Positions 10,973 through 21,584 of a stretch of 64,000 nucleotides of DNA are shown piece after piece; position 1 is the stretch's first letter; every line of letters begins with the position of its first letter. Source of the DNA: Hoplostethus atlanticus (Eukaryota; Chordata; Actinopteri; Trachichthyiformes; Trachichthyidae); assembly GCA_034670405.1 (NCBI GenBank), contig JAXDDX010000062.1, positions 1,488,001 to 1,552,000 of the forward strand. The letters run 5' to 3'. The position numbers were made by a program, and so were the translations under genes. The notes below the pieces were generated by a model. It ran no database searches. It saw only the letters and a program-made list of their open reading frames with translations, and had not been told where the DNA came from.

Positions 10973-13377
10973 GGCGGCTGATGCTGACAAATTTGTACTG
11001 TTTTCATACCAAATACACAAGTTTCCCCTCCAGAATCTGATTCTCATCCGGGTGGAAAAGGATCAATCTGAATCAATCCATTTACCGTTGATGCTTTAGA
11101 TCGCTGAAAGTTTCCGCTATCCTGTTGTAGCTGTTGGAAATATCACCATTATCATACCATTTATCCACGGGAATAAGAAAAATACACCACCAAACGACAA
11201 AATGTACCCAGAAATGCAAAAGTGTTTTAGGGATAGTTCCTTTAAGGGCTTCCTGCAGTCAACCAGTGTCTTATTGATTACATCGATTGATACCCATCAC
11301 GTTGGAGATGGACAACACTGCCCGGGCCCATATCTGATTTTTAATGAAAGGTCAATACGGGGGCAGGACAGTTACTTCAAATGTCAACACAGAGAGCACG
11401 GGATAGCGAGCTTGAGGGAATAATCAGCAGTCCGCGGGCTGTGCAACATGATGGACTCCTGGATTCTCCCCCTCACCCTCCACCACCTTTTCCCCTTCAT
11501 ATTTCATAGTGAAAGTAGTGGCATATCAAAACAAATGTCCCTTTTTACTCTTCTTTATCGGCCAATTCATATGACATGTGATTTCACCTCTATGCAGTTC
11601 ACGAAAGCTTTTACATTTGCTGTTCAAGAATTTTTTAATGCTTGAAGGTTGGAATTTGTATGTATGCCGACAGGTGCAACAGCAAAATATGCTGTTTTTG
11701 CTAGGAAAAAATGAGAAAAAATGCATGCATTGTTAAATAGGTGTATGTTAGGGCATGCAAAATTAGCCAACAACCTGAAAAAGTCATTTTGTCTTCAACT
11801 TGTATGTGTTTGCATCAGTGCGTGTGTGTGTATATGTGTGTGTGTGACATTTCCTTTGTACTGCAGTTGATGTGGAGGCTAACTGCAAACACACCCACAC
11901 ACGCCATAATCCGACATACTTGACGCCTTCACCTGTTTCTGTTTGACACGATGTGCCGTCAGCAGGCAGATTCCCGTGCAGCTAGGAGGTGTGGCAAGCC
12001 TCGCTTCACATGTCGGCGGCATCGTGCCGGCCTGTTTATCAGCCGCGCACCCTCCCTTTGATCAAAGCTGACAGGTCACTGATAAGAGAGTCGCTGCTTC
12101 GATGACTTGAAATATAATTGACTTGTCGGCCTTCCCAGCTGTGGTGGGGACTAACACTAAAACCGTCAACCGGCAGTGGAAGGAAACGCATGGGTATTAT
12201 AAATGTTTTTACTGAGGTGTCACTAACAGGAGGAGGAACTTTGTGGTAATGCCAATTGTGGTGCGTTCACAGCAAGGGAGCTTTGGAACCAAATAACCGC
12301 ACAGAAGACTCCTGAAAATGCGGATGTCTGTCCTCGTCCAAGAGAACTGAACCTAATGCAAACAAAGTACAGGAAATGACCCCGAAAACACACGCGAGGG
12401 CAAACCGTAGTCTGGACTGATGCTTTTATTAAAACTCAGATATCAGCCACACTGTAATACCAAGTAAGTTCAGAAAACTCTTGTGGAAACTGATCACCTC
12501 CAAATATTTCAGTTCGCAAACTTAATTGTGTTAGGTAAGCAGTGCCTAAAAATGATGTTGTCATTGTTTGTTTTGTTTCTGTTCTATCAAAGGGGATATT
12601 GTCCAACTGCTTTTCACATATTTACAAGGTTGAGCCAGAAACAGAACTTTTTTTTAGGGCAAACGGGGAGAATGAGAAAATGTCAAACTAACTATTTACG
12701 TATTTACAAAGACCAAACCTTGTTATGAAGGAACCAATAAACATTTATCAGTGAGCTGGAAGCCCAGAGAGGCCGCTGATAGGCCCCTCCCCTCTCCCCC
12801 TGCTCTAGCGGAGGAGGGTGCTGTGATCAGACTGGCCAGTTGGCACTAATTTGTCTGAGCGGTACCAATTTTCTCCTATGTTTCAAAAAGTAGCTAGATT
12901 TGTTATTAGTTGCTTTTTAATAATAAAGTCGCCAAAGGGTCTGAAAAATCGCTACATCTAGCGACAAAGTCAAACACTACTCAGCACAATCCTGCAAATA
13001 CAGACAAATGCATATCGTTATTTATTGTTATTGTTATTGTTTATTGTTAAGATGTAATTTAAATCTTCTTATGGAGTTCAGGAGAGTTTTGTGCTGTAAT
13101 TATGGATTTTCGTCCTTACAGGGGGCTGCCATATTGGATGTAAGTTGGAACGAGAACATCTTGACGAACAATATGTCTGATGACGGCTGATGACGGATAA
13201 TTTAAAAGAATAGAGCTAACTAATTTTTTTTGCTCAGAAATATTGAGCTATAGACAATTAAAACCCCTCACCCGTTCAGAGCACTTAATCATTTCTATTT
13301 GACAGGTTTTAATTATGCTACACACAATCTTCAAGAGTCAGTCATACTGTTCGGGTTTACAGTCAGTACTGCCCACC
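10973..13377. other. Non-coding DNA with an R2 fragment
   Basis: An R2 fragment lies at about 11160-11260 (GGGAATAAGAAAAATACACC, then a CCCAGAAATGCAAA block). A short AT-rich (TTATTG)n stretch is at about 13019-13047. No gene recognised. The open frames at 12483-12728 and 11448-11645 have no known motifs. Confidence 0.5.
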
Positions 13378-13477
13378 TCTGATATAAGGCTCTTCCTCCC
13401 TGACCACAGCTAGTCGATATGTTTCATCATTATTGTTTTTTTCTATCAGATGTCTGACCAGAGGAATCATTCCAGTT
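13378..13477 (+). repeat. R1 interspersed repeat, copy C, 5' part
   Basis: It matches the upstream half of copy B (TTTTCTATCAGATGTCTGAC, GGAATCATTCCAG). It stops abruptly where the LTR retrotransposon begins and resumes at 20705. Confidence 0.75.
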
Positions 13478-14587
13478 TGTGTAAAACCACACTTTTTCCT
13501 TTCTGTTGGGGAGCAGCTACACTGAACAACACGACCAGACAAGAATTAAATATATAAAATACTTCTTTATTACAATAGTTCTAAAATCAATGGATAAAGG
13601 GATACTCCGGAGGATCAATCTAAAAGAGTCCAACAGTCTGGTTTCCAAATGGTGAGAACAGGTAAGTCCTTGGACAGCAGGTCCCAGTTCAGCTGGCTGC
13701 CAGTCGCTTGAGAAGACACAAGATATCCGTCAGGGTGACCTACCTAGCAGTCTTTAGTTGTAATAACTTATTTTAGAACAAAAACAACAATAAGTTTTGG
13801 ATGGAAAAGAAATCAGAAATATAATATAAATCAAAATATAAACACAGCAAACTAAAAGTCCAACACAGGGAACACCAAATTAATTCAAATGAATCCACTT
13901 CCAAATGAATCCACTTCAACTCAAATGAAATAATAAAGCCCAGTCCAACATTACTGAAGTTTGTCCATATAGAATGACTGCTGGCGGGATGCCAACGTTA
14001 TAATTATTTAACAGGATAATTGTATAAAAATCATTCAACAGCAGCATTAACAACGCCAACTAGGTGACGCCTTCTCCAGTGTATTTTTGATGAGAATCGG
14101 CTATCGATCAGGAGGGGTACTTATCTAGAGGGAAGGGTGGAACGCGTCCCCACCCCTCCACTTTCATCAAAGGCTTCCCCCTCGCGCACCGTGCGTATCT
14201 GTAGCCTCCTCTGGCGTGATGACGACCCGGTCCTCTGCGCAGCAGCAGCTCCTTCGGTCCCGGCAGTGGCTCTGACAGTGGCTGTGCACGTCCCCCGGTC
14301 AGGAACACTTCTCGCGCTGCTCCCGGGAACTTTGGACAAGATGCCCTCTCGACTGTGACAGCCGTCCGACCAGTGCTCCTCCAACAGCGTTTCCCGATCG
14401 TTGCTTGCTCACCGTTCCTCCCCCGCCTTCTCCTCTGCTGCTGCTTAAATAAAAGGGCAGGGAAAACCCAAACCACCAACACCTGTGGCCTAATTACCCA
14501 CACGCTGAAATTACGGAGGGAGGTGTGTCCGTCAATCAGCTCAGCAGGCAGGCAGGCAGGCAGGCACACACACGTCACCCTGTGACA
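13478..14587 (-). repeat. 3' LTR of the gypsy element, outer end truncated
   Basis: 1110 bp, matching 19594-20704 with one substitution (near 13600: ATCAATGG versus ATCAACGG) and two small indels (CCCCCGG versus CCCCGG; CTCGCGC versus CTCTCGCGC). In element orientation it starts TGTCACAGGGTG. Its 3' end lacks the final 19 bp (through CACCCGGTGACA) present in the 5' LTR. An AATAAA signal on the minus strand lies at 13566-13571. Confidence 0.93.
13566..13571 (-). promoter_or_regulatory. AATAAA polyadenylation signal in the 3' LTR
   Basis: The + strand TTTATT reads AATAAA in element orientation. It is in the last 100 bp of the LTR, consistent with 3' end formation of the element's RNA. The 5' LTR has the same hexamer at 19682-19687. 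Confidence 0.5.
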
Positions 14588-14594
14588 CCCCCCC
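14588..14594 (-). other. Polypurine tract (G7)
   Basis: On the minus strand seven G residues directly precede the 3' LTR start TGTCAC. This is the expected place and composition for the plus-strand DNA primer. Confidence 0.75.
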
Positions 14595-14624
14595 AAACCA
14601 AAAGGTTCTAGTCCCGAGAACCAT

Positions 14625-15080
14625 TCACCCATATCTAAGAGGGGGGTTACCCAGGTTGGACCGCTGGGAGCGTCTTGGTACTGGGCCGGGTTCTGCCTCC
14701 ACCACTGGCCCACCTTGACCCGTCTGAAACATCAGTCCCCAAGTTGGCAAGGGGGCCCGATGGGCTCCTTGAACCGCAGGTCGGGACGGCTCCGGCGTGG
14801 AATACAGTAGGCAGGGGCGGAGATGGTTGCGGTGGAGGATGCGCTCTGGGCCATCCTTCCCCTCTGGTCTAATCTTGTAGACTGGGAGGTTTGCATGATG
14901 GCGTCCAACTACCACATAAGCTTGGTTCTCCCACCTGTCACTCAGCTTCCCTTTGCCTCGTCTCCTGTGGTCCACCACGAGGACCCGTTCACCTGGCAGC
15001 AGTGGGGAATCTCGAGCCGTTTTATCATACAGTCTCTTATTTTTCTCTGCTGCCTGTCGGAGGTTCTCTGCTGTCTTGCT
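14625..15080 (-). pseudogene. Integrase C-terminal segment beyond an in-frame stop
   Basis: About 151 codons follow the TAA at 15081-15083 in the same frame, with no other stop until 14625. The segment has a charged stretch then a small beta-rich-looking piece (KLSDRWENQAYVVVGR, VYKIRPEG) typical of the integrase tail of Ty3/gypsy elements. It is separated from the core by one stop codon, not a frameshift. A point mutation, sequencing error or stop readthrough could each explain this; mutation is simplest. Confidence 0.8.
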
Positions 15081-18000
15081 TTACGCATAAGATAGCTGCT
15101 CTGCATGCCTCACAACCCACTCAGCAGTACTAACTGCTGCTTGTGCCCCTGTTGTGCCAGTCACCATCTCAATGGGCAGCCTGGTATGGCGGCCGAACAT
15201 TAGGTACGTTGGTGCATACCCAGTGGAACTATGAATACTGTTGTTATACGCATGGACCAATCCAGGTAAGTATTCAGGCCATCTGTTCTGCTTCTCTGTC
15301 TCCAGGGTGCCAAGTAAATTTAACAGGGTCTGGTTAAATCTTTCACACCCCCCGTTCCCCTGGGGATGGTAAGGGGTGGTATGACTTTTCCGACAGCCAT
15401 AAAGGTTACACAATTCCAAAATCAATTTCGACTCAAAATTGGGGCCTTGATCTGAGTGTAGAGTCTCTGGGCAGCCGAAAGGTTGTATCACACGGTTCCA
15501 TAGGGCACAGGCAGTGGTGGTGGCTGTTTGGTCAACAGTGGGAATAGCCCAGGCAAATTTGGTGAATAAGTCTGTTATGACTAGAATGTTCTGGTAACGA
15601 TCTGTAGGACGGCTCAGGGTCAGGAAATCCATGGAAACAATATTTAAGGGAGCTTTGGGCACAATAGGGACTAATGGGGCCCTATTCTCTAACTTAGCCT
15701 TTCGCAATACACACCGGGGGCAAGTTTGAGTCCAGGAATTAATGGTCTCTTCCATACCTGACCAGAAAAAGCCTCTTCGTAAGAGCGACATCGTCCTTTC
15801 CACACCTTGGTGTCCCGTTTCAGAGTGGTAGGCCTCCCACAGGGCCTTTATCTGGTCTGTAGGCACAACCACCTGTTGGAGGAGCTCATGCGTTAAAGAG
15901 TCTTTTACATTACGGCATACCACACCATCTCTCAGGCTCAGCCGTCTCCAATGATTCGATAGTTTCTTTACCGTTTCAGGGAGTTTGGCACGTTCAGAGC
16001 CTCTAGGTAACCAACCTCTGTGCAGGTACTCCCTCACTGTTCGGAGTGTGGCGTCCTCCCCTTGCAGCTCCTTCCAACGACTCGGGTCCCACCCCCAGCC
16101 TGTGGGTGCAACCTCTGCCTGGGCCCCGGGAGCCACCACTACACCGACCAGCAAGTCTTCCTCTAGCACTGGTTCTGCCAAAGCCTGTTCTGGATGTGAA
16201 ACAGGCAGCCTAGACAGTACATCTGCATTAGTGTGCTCCCTCCCTGGTCTGTATTTTATGGTATAATCAAAATTTGCCAATTGGGCAGCCCACCTCTGTT
16301 CAACAGCCCCCAGTTTTGCAGTCTGCAAATGTACAAGTGGGTTATTGTCAGTTATCACAGTCACTTTTGCACCCCACAGATAGTCCTTAAACTTCTCCAC
16401 AAGAGCCCATTTCATTGCAAGAAATTCAAGCTTAAATGAACTATAATTAGAGTCATTACGTTCTGCAGGACGAAGGCTGCGGCTTGCATAGGCTATGACT
16501 TTCTCTTGACCATCCTGTTCTTGTGCCAAGACCGCCCCCAAACCTAGATTGCTGGCATCGGTGTACAGGGCAAAAGGGAGTGTGAAGTCAGCATAGGCTA
16601 ACATTGGGGCTCTAAGCAGTTCCTGTTTTAGCAACTGGAAGGCTGTCTCACACTCATTAGTCCAGTTAATGGGCGGCGACCCACCCCTTTGTCTGCGCCC
16701 CTTACCCACCAACAGTCCATGAAGAGGCTTAGCAATCTTTGAAAAGTCTTTAATAAAGCGCCGATAATACCCCACAAACCCTAAAAAGGAGTGCACCTGC
16801 TTTACCGTTGTTGGGGGGCGCCATTCTTGGACTGCGGACACTTTCTCAGGGTCAGGTGAAACCCCTTGTCCACTCACCAGGTGCCCCAGGAACTTCACTT
16901 CTTTCTGAAAAAATTGACACTTTTCTGTTCTGAGCTTCAGGCCATAGCGCGCCAGGGACTGGAATATTGTCTCTAGATGGTGCAGATGTGTTGTAAAATC
17001 AGGGGAGAAAATTACTACATCATCAATATAAACCAAGGCAGATTCAGTTAATTGGTTACCCAGACACCTTTGCATCAGTCTCTGGAATGTCGCTGGTGCG
17101 TTACATAGTCCGAACGGCATTCGTTCAAACTGGAAAAGGCCAAGTGGAGTAGTAAAGGCTGTCTTCTCTTTGTCGCTTTCCTCCAGCTCCACCTGCCAGT
17201 AGCCACTGGCAAGATCTAAAGTGGTGTACCACTCCGCTTTATTCAGGCTGGTGAGGGAGTCTTCGATGCGTGGGAGGGGAAAAGCATCCTTGTGTGTCAC
17301 ACTATTAAGCTTACGGTAATCCACACAAAACCGCCAAGCACCACTTTTCTTTTGGACAAGAACAATCGGTGCGGCCCAGGGGCTGCAGCTCTCCTTGATA
17401 ACACCTTTGTCTAACATACCTTGTAACAGGGTGCGCATCTCCTTATAGAGGGTAGGGGGCAGTGGTCTAAACCTCTCTCTGATAGGGGCAGCATCACCTG
17501 TGGGAATGTGATGTTTAGCAATGTCAGTCCGGCCATAATCTTCCTCATGAGCAGAGAATACATGTTGCCACTTAGCCAAAAGTTGATGGAACTGATGTTG
17601 GTGTTCCTGACTCAGATGGTCACTCTGGGGTAGAGGGATGGTCCGCTTGTCCACCTCCACTGGGTCCTGCCCCTGACCAGCCTGGACGACCCCCACCTCT
17701 ACCACCCCAGGGCTCACTTCCATGAGGGAGACGTCCGTGCCCTCCCTCACACTCAGAGGATCAACAACGGAGACTGTTACCAGCTTTTGGAGTCTATACA
17801 GGGAGACTGGATAAGGGTTAACATTACGCACCCTCACAGGAACCCTCCCCCCTTTCACAGTTACTAGGGCCCTCGATACCTCGACTCCTATGTCTCCTCC
17901 AAAGGGTTCCACTAGGGCACAGAAGTTCTTAAGGTCCGGCGGGGTTGATACTCTGGCCCACAGCAGGGCCTCACTCTGGGCTGGAACAGTTACTGCATAG

Positions 18001-18554
18001 CGGCAGGGCACCCGGGCGGTGCCTTCCCACTGCTCCTTAGCCGCAGCAGCTTGGATCCTCCTACAATCTGTGAACACATTATCCCACTCCTTCCCAAAGT
18101 TTTGTACCTGGGGGTTAGGGCAGAGTCTATCACGGTTCTTGAACAGTTGGTCCCAACAGTCCAAGATCACATTCATCCCCAGAAGGGCTCTATGCTCCCC
18201 CAAACAGTGATCCCTCACAATCACAATTCCGCGTGATGGCACCGTTACCCCCCCAACATTGAAATCTGCAACCATATATCCAACATAAGGGATTTGGAGT
18301 CCATTGGCAGCCCGTAAGGTCAACCACGGGAGGTCTTGGTTATCTTTCTGTTTACCTTCAAAGAGCTCTTTACATAGATTTTCGCTAAATAACGTGACCT
18401 GGGAACCAGTGTCTACCAAACATTTAACGTCTACGTTATCTACTTTAACCTCTGCTACAGGGCAAGCTCTAGCAATGGTGGCTTCTGCCAGTTGGTGGAT
18501 AGGGTCGCATTTGGGGGGTCCGGCCACTTGACCCACAGTGGCCGGCGCAACTAA
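15081..18554 (-). CDS. Pol polyprotein of the gypsy element (protease, RT, RNase H, integrase)
   Basis: It has no ATG of its own and should be made as Gag-Pol by -1 slippage. Numbering from the GTG at 18536: aspartic protease DTG at 42-44. Reverse transcriptase about 385-560 with VYIDDVV, catalytic DD at 505-506. RNase H with D660, E704, D730 and D772. Integrase with an HHCC zinc site (H904, H909, C939, C942) and D970, D1029, E1065, the last pair 35 residues apart (D,D-35-E). All key catalytic residues are present. The frame ends at an in-frame TAA (15081-15083) soon after the integrase core, before its usual C-terminal domain. The remaining part stays open in the same frame. Together these enzymes mature the polyproteins, copy the RNA and insert the DNA. 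Confidence 0.93.
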   Translation of the reverse strand, partial: LVAPATVGQVAGPPKCDPIHQLAEATIARACPVAEVKVDNVDVKCLVDTGSQVTLFSENLCKELFEGKQKDNQDLPWLTLRAANGLQIPYVGYMVADFNVGGVTVPSRGIVIVRDHCLGEHRALLGMNVILDCWDQLFKNRDRLCPNPQVQNFGKEWDNVFTDCRRIQAAAAKEQWEGTARVPCRYAVTVPAQSEALLWARVSTPPDLKNFCALVEPFGGDIGVEVSRALVTVKGGRVPVRVRNVNPYPVSLYRLQKLVTVSVVDPLSVREGTDVSLMEVSPGVVEVGVVQAGQGQDPVEVDKRTIPLPQSDHLSQEHQHQFHQLLAKWQHVFSAHEEDYGRTDIAKHHIPTGDAAPIRERFRPLPPTLYKEMRTLLQGMLDKGVIKESCSPWAAPIVLVQKKSGAWRFCVDYRKLNSVTHKDAFPLPRIEDSLTSLNKAEWYTTLDLASGYWQVELEESDKEKTAFTTPLGLFQFERMPFGLCNAPATFQRLMQRCLGNQLTESALVYIDDVVIFSPDFTTHLHHLETIFQSLARYGLKLRTEKCQFFQKEVKFLGHLVSGQGVSPDPEKVSAVQEWRPPTTVKQVHSFLGFVGYYRRFIKDFSKIAKPLHGLLVGKGRRQRGGSPPINWTNECETAFQLLKQELLRAPMLAYADFTLPFALYTDASNLGLGAVLAQEQDGQEKVIAYASRSLRPAERNDSNYSSFKLEFLAMKWALVEKFKDYLWGAKVTVITDNNPLVHLQTAKLGAVEQRWAAQLANFDYTIKYRPGREHTNADVLSRLPVSHPEQALAEPVLEEDLLVGVVVAPGAQAEVAPTGWGWDPSRWKELQGEDATLRTVREYLHRGWLPRGSERAKLPETVKKLSNHWRRLSLRDGVVCRNVKDSLTHELLQQVVVPTDQIKALWEAYHSETGHQGVERTMSLLRRGFFWSGMEETINSWTQTCPRCVLRKAKLENRAPLVPIVPKAPLNIVSMDFLTLSRPTDRYQNILVITDLFTKFAWAIPTVDQTATTTACALWNRVIQPFGCPETLHSDQGPNFESKLILELCNLYGCRKSHTTPYHPQGNGGCERFNQTLLNLLGTLETEKQNRWPEYLPGLVHAYNNSIHSSTGYAPTYLMFGRHTRLPIEMVTGTTGAQAAVSTAEWVVRHAEQLSYA

Positions 18555-19519
18555 AAACCCTGTGGAGCTTCTCTGTGGGGACAGTGACGCCTAATATGTC
18601 CTGGTTCCCCACACTGATTACAAATGGGGCGGCCACGTGGATCCCACTGAAACTCTTGGCTATTTGCTGGGGCTCTAAACCTCTGCCTTGCCCTACCAGA
18701 ATCCTCCGAATAAGCCATAGGCCGGGGTATAGATACAGGAGGACATGGGGGACTATTAATCTCTGCTCGTAACTCATTTACAAGTGCCTTTGCTGTTTCT
18801 GTTAATTGTTCCTTAACCTCTTTGAGTATCTCCCTACGAAATTCTTGCTTCCAGTCATTAACATTACTTTGTAGAGAGGGGTTAGGCCTATTTACAGCTA
18901 GACATAAAGGTTCTGCTGACCATTTATCTTCCTGCTCTTCTTCTAATGCAAGGGCTTCTAATTTTACCTCGTCAAATGACAGGGCTTGACATTTCCTTAC
19001 TTGACGTCTCAGCTCTTGCCTGATGGGCCCCTCCCGTAGTCCCATAATGAACTGGTCACGCAGGAGGATGTCACTGTATTCCAAACCTGTACCATCTTTG
19101 CGCTTCAACCTACAAAATAACTCTCGGAGACGAAGGGAGAAGGATCTAAGGGACTGGTTAGGTTCCTGTCTGCAGTTAAAGAATTTGGCTCTCAGAACAG
19201 ATACATGAGTGGTGTCACCATACAGCTCAGACAATAGAGCAAATATTTTGTGTGGAGTATTTCTACCAGCTTTCTCTAATGTCAGAATTTCTCTTTTTGC
19301 ATCACCGTCCAAAAAACCCATTACCAGGTCTGCTTTTTGAGCATCACTGATTGGCTGAAAGCTTAACATGGTCTCCATTTGCGCCTGCCATTCTCTCAAT
19401 TTAACCTCTGACCCCAACCCACCAAACCTCTGCACCCATGGCATTCCCATAACAAAAGGCATCATTGTAGCTTGCTGACCTGCAGCCCGTTCGGTGGCTG
19501 ACTCTTCCTCCCCTGGCAT
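18551..19519 (-). CDS. Gag polyprotein of the gypsy element
   Basis: 322 residues from an ATG 35 nt past the primer site; the protein starts MPGEEESATERA. It is the structural protein that would build the intracellular particle and package the RNA. The central part is rich in charged and aromatic residues, as in Ty3/gypsy capsid regions (WQAQMETMLSFQPIS near residue 45; SLRSFSLRLRELF near 125). One CCHC zinc knuckle, C-x2-C-x4-H-x4-C (CNQCGEPGHIRRHC), lies at residues 300-313 for RNA binding. The frame ends nine residues later at TAG, which overlaps the -1 slip site. No internal stops or frameshifts are seen, so the frame appears intact. Confidence 0.92.
   Translation of the reverse strand: MPGEEESATERAAGQQATMMPFVMGMPWVQRFGGLGSEVKLREWQAQMETMLSFQPISDAQKADLVMGFLDGDAKREILTLEKAGRNTPHKIFALLSELYGDTTHVSVLRAKFFNCRQEPNQSLRSFSLRLRELFCRLKRKDGTGLEYSDILLRDQFIMGLREGPIRQELRRQVRKCQALSFDEVKLEALALEEEQEDKWSAEPLCLAVNRPNPSLQSNVNDWKQEFRREILKEVKEQLTETAKALVNELRAEINSPPCPPVSIPRPMAYSEDSGRARQRFRAPANSQEFQWDPRGRPICNQCGEPGHIRRHCPHREAPQGF
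18554..18560 (-). promoter_or_regulatory. -1 ribosomal frameshift site GGGTTTT
   Basis: In gag phase the minus strand reads CAG GGT TTT TAG. The heptamer G GGT TTT fits the X XXY YYZ slippery pattern and abuts the gag stop. The pol frame is exactly -1 relative to gag and has no stop between the slip and the protease. The downstream sequence is GC-rich (GCGCCGGCCACTG) and could fold, but this was not computed. Confidence 0.8.
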
Positions 19520-19553
19520 GTTGTAAGGTGAAGTCGCTCAAACCCAACAGAAG

Positions 19554-19571
19554 ATCCTGCCGACTACGCCA
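19554..19571 (-). other. Primer binding site, tRNA-Ser
   Basis: The + strand reads ATCCTGCCGACTACGCCA, which is what the 3' end of vertebrate tRNA-Ser (GTAGTCGTGG... family) plus CCA looks like, from memory. The minus-strand transcript is therefore complementary over 18 nt. It sits 3 nt after the 5' LTR, the normal place for the primer of minus-strand DNA synthesis. Confidence 0.85.
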
Positions 19572-19574
19572 AAA

Positions 19575-20704
19575 TGTCACCGGGTGGAGTGACTGTGTAA
19601 AACCACACTTTTTCCTTTCTGTTGGGGAGCAGCTACACTGAACAACACGACCAGACAAGAATTAAATATATAAAATACTTCTTTATTACAATAGTTCTAA
19701 AATCAACGGATAAAGGGATACTCCGGAGGATCAATCTAAAAGAGTCCAACAGTCTGGTTTCCAAATGGTGAGAACAGGTAAGTCCTTGGACAGCAGGTCC
19801 CAGTTCAGCTGGCTGCCAGTCGCTTGAGAAGACACAAGATATCCGTCAGGGTGACCTACCTAGCAGTCTTTAGTTGTAATAACTTATTTTAGAACAAAAA
19901 CAACAATAAGTTTTGGATGGAAAAGAAATCAGAAATATAATATAAATCAAAATATAAACACAGCAAACTAAAAGTCCAACACAGGGAACACCAAATTAAT
20001 TCAAATGAATCCACTTCCAAATGAATCCACTTCAACTCAAATGAAATAATAAAGCCCAGTCCAACATTACTGAAGTTTGTCCATATAGAATGACTGCTGG
20101 CGGGATGCCAACGTTATAATTATTTAACAGGATAATTGTATAAAAATCATTCAACAGCAGCATTAACAACGCCAACTAGGTGACGCCTTCTCCAGTGTAT
20201 TTTTGATGAGAATCGGCTATCGATCAGGAGGGGTACTTATCTAGAGGGAAGGGTGGAACGCGTCCCCACCCCTCCACTTTCATCAAAGGCTTCCCCCTCG
20301 CGCACCGTGCGTATCTGTAGCCTCCTCTGGCGTGATGACGACCCGGTCCTCTGCGCAGCAGCAGCTCCTTCGGTCCCGGCAGTGGCTCTGACAGTGGCTG
20401 TGCACGTCCCCGGTCAGGAACACTTCTCTCGCGCTGCTCCCGGGAACTTTGGACAAGATGCCCTCTCGACTGTGACAGCCGTCCGACCAGTGCTCCTCCA
20501 ACAGCGTTTCCCGATCGTTGCTTGCTCACCGTTCCTCCCCCGCCTTCTCCTCTGCTGCTGCTTAAATAAAAGGGCAGGGAAAACCCAAACCACCAACACC
20601 TGTGGCCTAATTACCCACACGCTGAAATTACGGAGGGAGGTGTGTCCGTCAATCAGCTCAGCAGGCAGGCAGGCAGGCAGGCACACACACGTCACCCTGT
20701 GACA
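19575..20704 (-). repeat. 5' LTR of the gypsy element, complete
   Basis: 1130 bp. In element orientation it begins TGTCACAGGGTG and ends CACCCGGTGACA, near-perfect inverted ends with TG...CA termini. The 3-nt gap to the primer site supports this right boundary over the shorter one implied by LTR-to-LTR identity alone (19594). It contains tandem GCCT units near the start. Confidence 0.9.
20561..20571 (-). promoter_or_regulatory. TATA-like box in the 5' LTR
   Basis: On the minus strand this reads CTTTTATTTAAG, an AT-rich island in GC-rich sequence about 140 bp from the LTR start. It could position RNA polymerase II for the element's genomic transcript. The same site in the 3' LTR is at 14444-14454. 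The call rests on sequence similarity alone. Confidence 0.3.
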
Positions 20705-21000
20705 TTGATGCGGGAGAATTTTCCTCAACAGCTTCAGGGGTGTCAGTCTGTAAAACCTGCAATAAAACCTGCCTCACCCTGCCTTCAGGAGCTGCTAACC
20801 CACCTAGAAACGTTTTATTAGTCTGGGCTTCAGTGGAGAGTTTTAGTGTCCCATGATGCTCTAAATGCTGTGTCAGAGGCTTTTCCACCCTGACAAGAAT
20901 ACAATTCTGGGGGAAAACACTGAATCTGTGTAGCTTTTAGAATGTATTGGTCATGAAGATGATCAAATTGAAAGGTAAATCAGCACAAAATACCTTAATG
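20705..21000 (+). repeat. R1 interspersed repeat, copy C, 3' part
   Basis: It continues the repeat interrupted at 13477: GCGGGAGAATTTTCCTCAAC, GCTTCAGGGGTGTCAG, TGTCCCATGATGCT and a GATGATCAAATTGAAA block. With 13378-13477 it makes one R1 copy split by the retrotransposon. Confidence 0.75.
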
Positions 21001-21539
21001 CCAAAGCAGAAATCATCCAAATCTGCACATTTACTGAGAGGTGGAAGAGAGAAAAAGAAAAGAAAAGAAAAGAAAAAGAGATATAGAAGGAATGGAAAGC
21101 TAGTTAGTGCTCAGATGAATGCCTATATACATATCATTGGTGTTGTGTAGTTGTGTGTGTGTATGTGCATGTGTGTGTGTTATCCCCTGCAGTGCCACAG
21201 CCACAGCAAAATGAGGAACCCGAGGATTACCACTTTAACTAGCCAGCTGATTCTATCGTCTATCGAGCAGGTGTTGAGGAGCGTGTTACATCCGAACCGG
21301 GCAGGAGACATCTTTGTGTACACGGTCCGCCGATGCCGTTTTGCCCAGTGCAGAGATGTAGATGATTGAGTGCTACGAGGCAGCCAGACGAGAGAGTGTG
21401 TCTATGTGTGTTTAAGGTGTACGGTACATTGTACGTTTGGAGATGTGGGTTGTATTCTGCTCAGCCATATGGAACGCCGTGGTGTCAGAGGACTGACAGG
21501 GATGGAAGAGCAGAGCTGGAGAACGAATGAAATGTGTGC

Positions 21540-21584
<45 letters not shown>

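Larger units (their letters stand above)
13478..20704 (-). mobile_element. Ty3/gypsy LTR retrotransposon, nearly complete
   Basis: This 7.2-kb element is transcribed on the minus strand. Order in its own direction: 5' LTR (20704-19575), tRNA-Ser primer site, gag, -1 frameshift site, pol (protease, reverse transcriptase, RNase H, integrase), G7 polypurine tract, 3' LTR (14587-13478). Reverse transcriptase before integrase is the Ty3/gypsy order. There is no env-like frame; only about 37 bp separate the end of pol from the 3' LTR. The two LTRs differ at about three places over 1110 bp, so insertion was recent. It lies within an R1 repeat. Two defects are visible: an in-frame stop near the pol 3' end, and loss of 19 bp from the outer end of the 3' LTR. 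The lineage within Ty3/gypsy is not assigned. Confidence 0.95.
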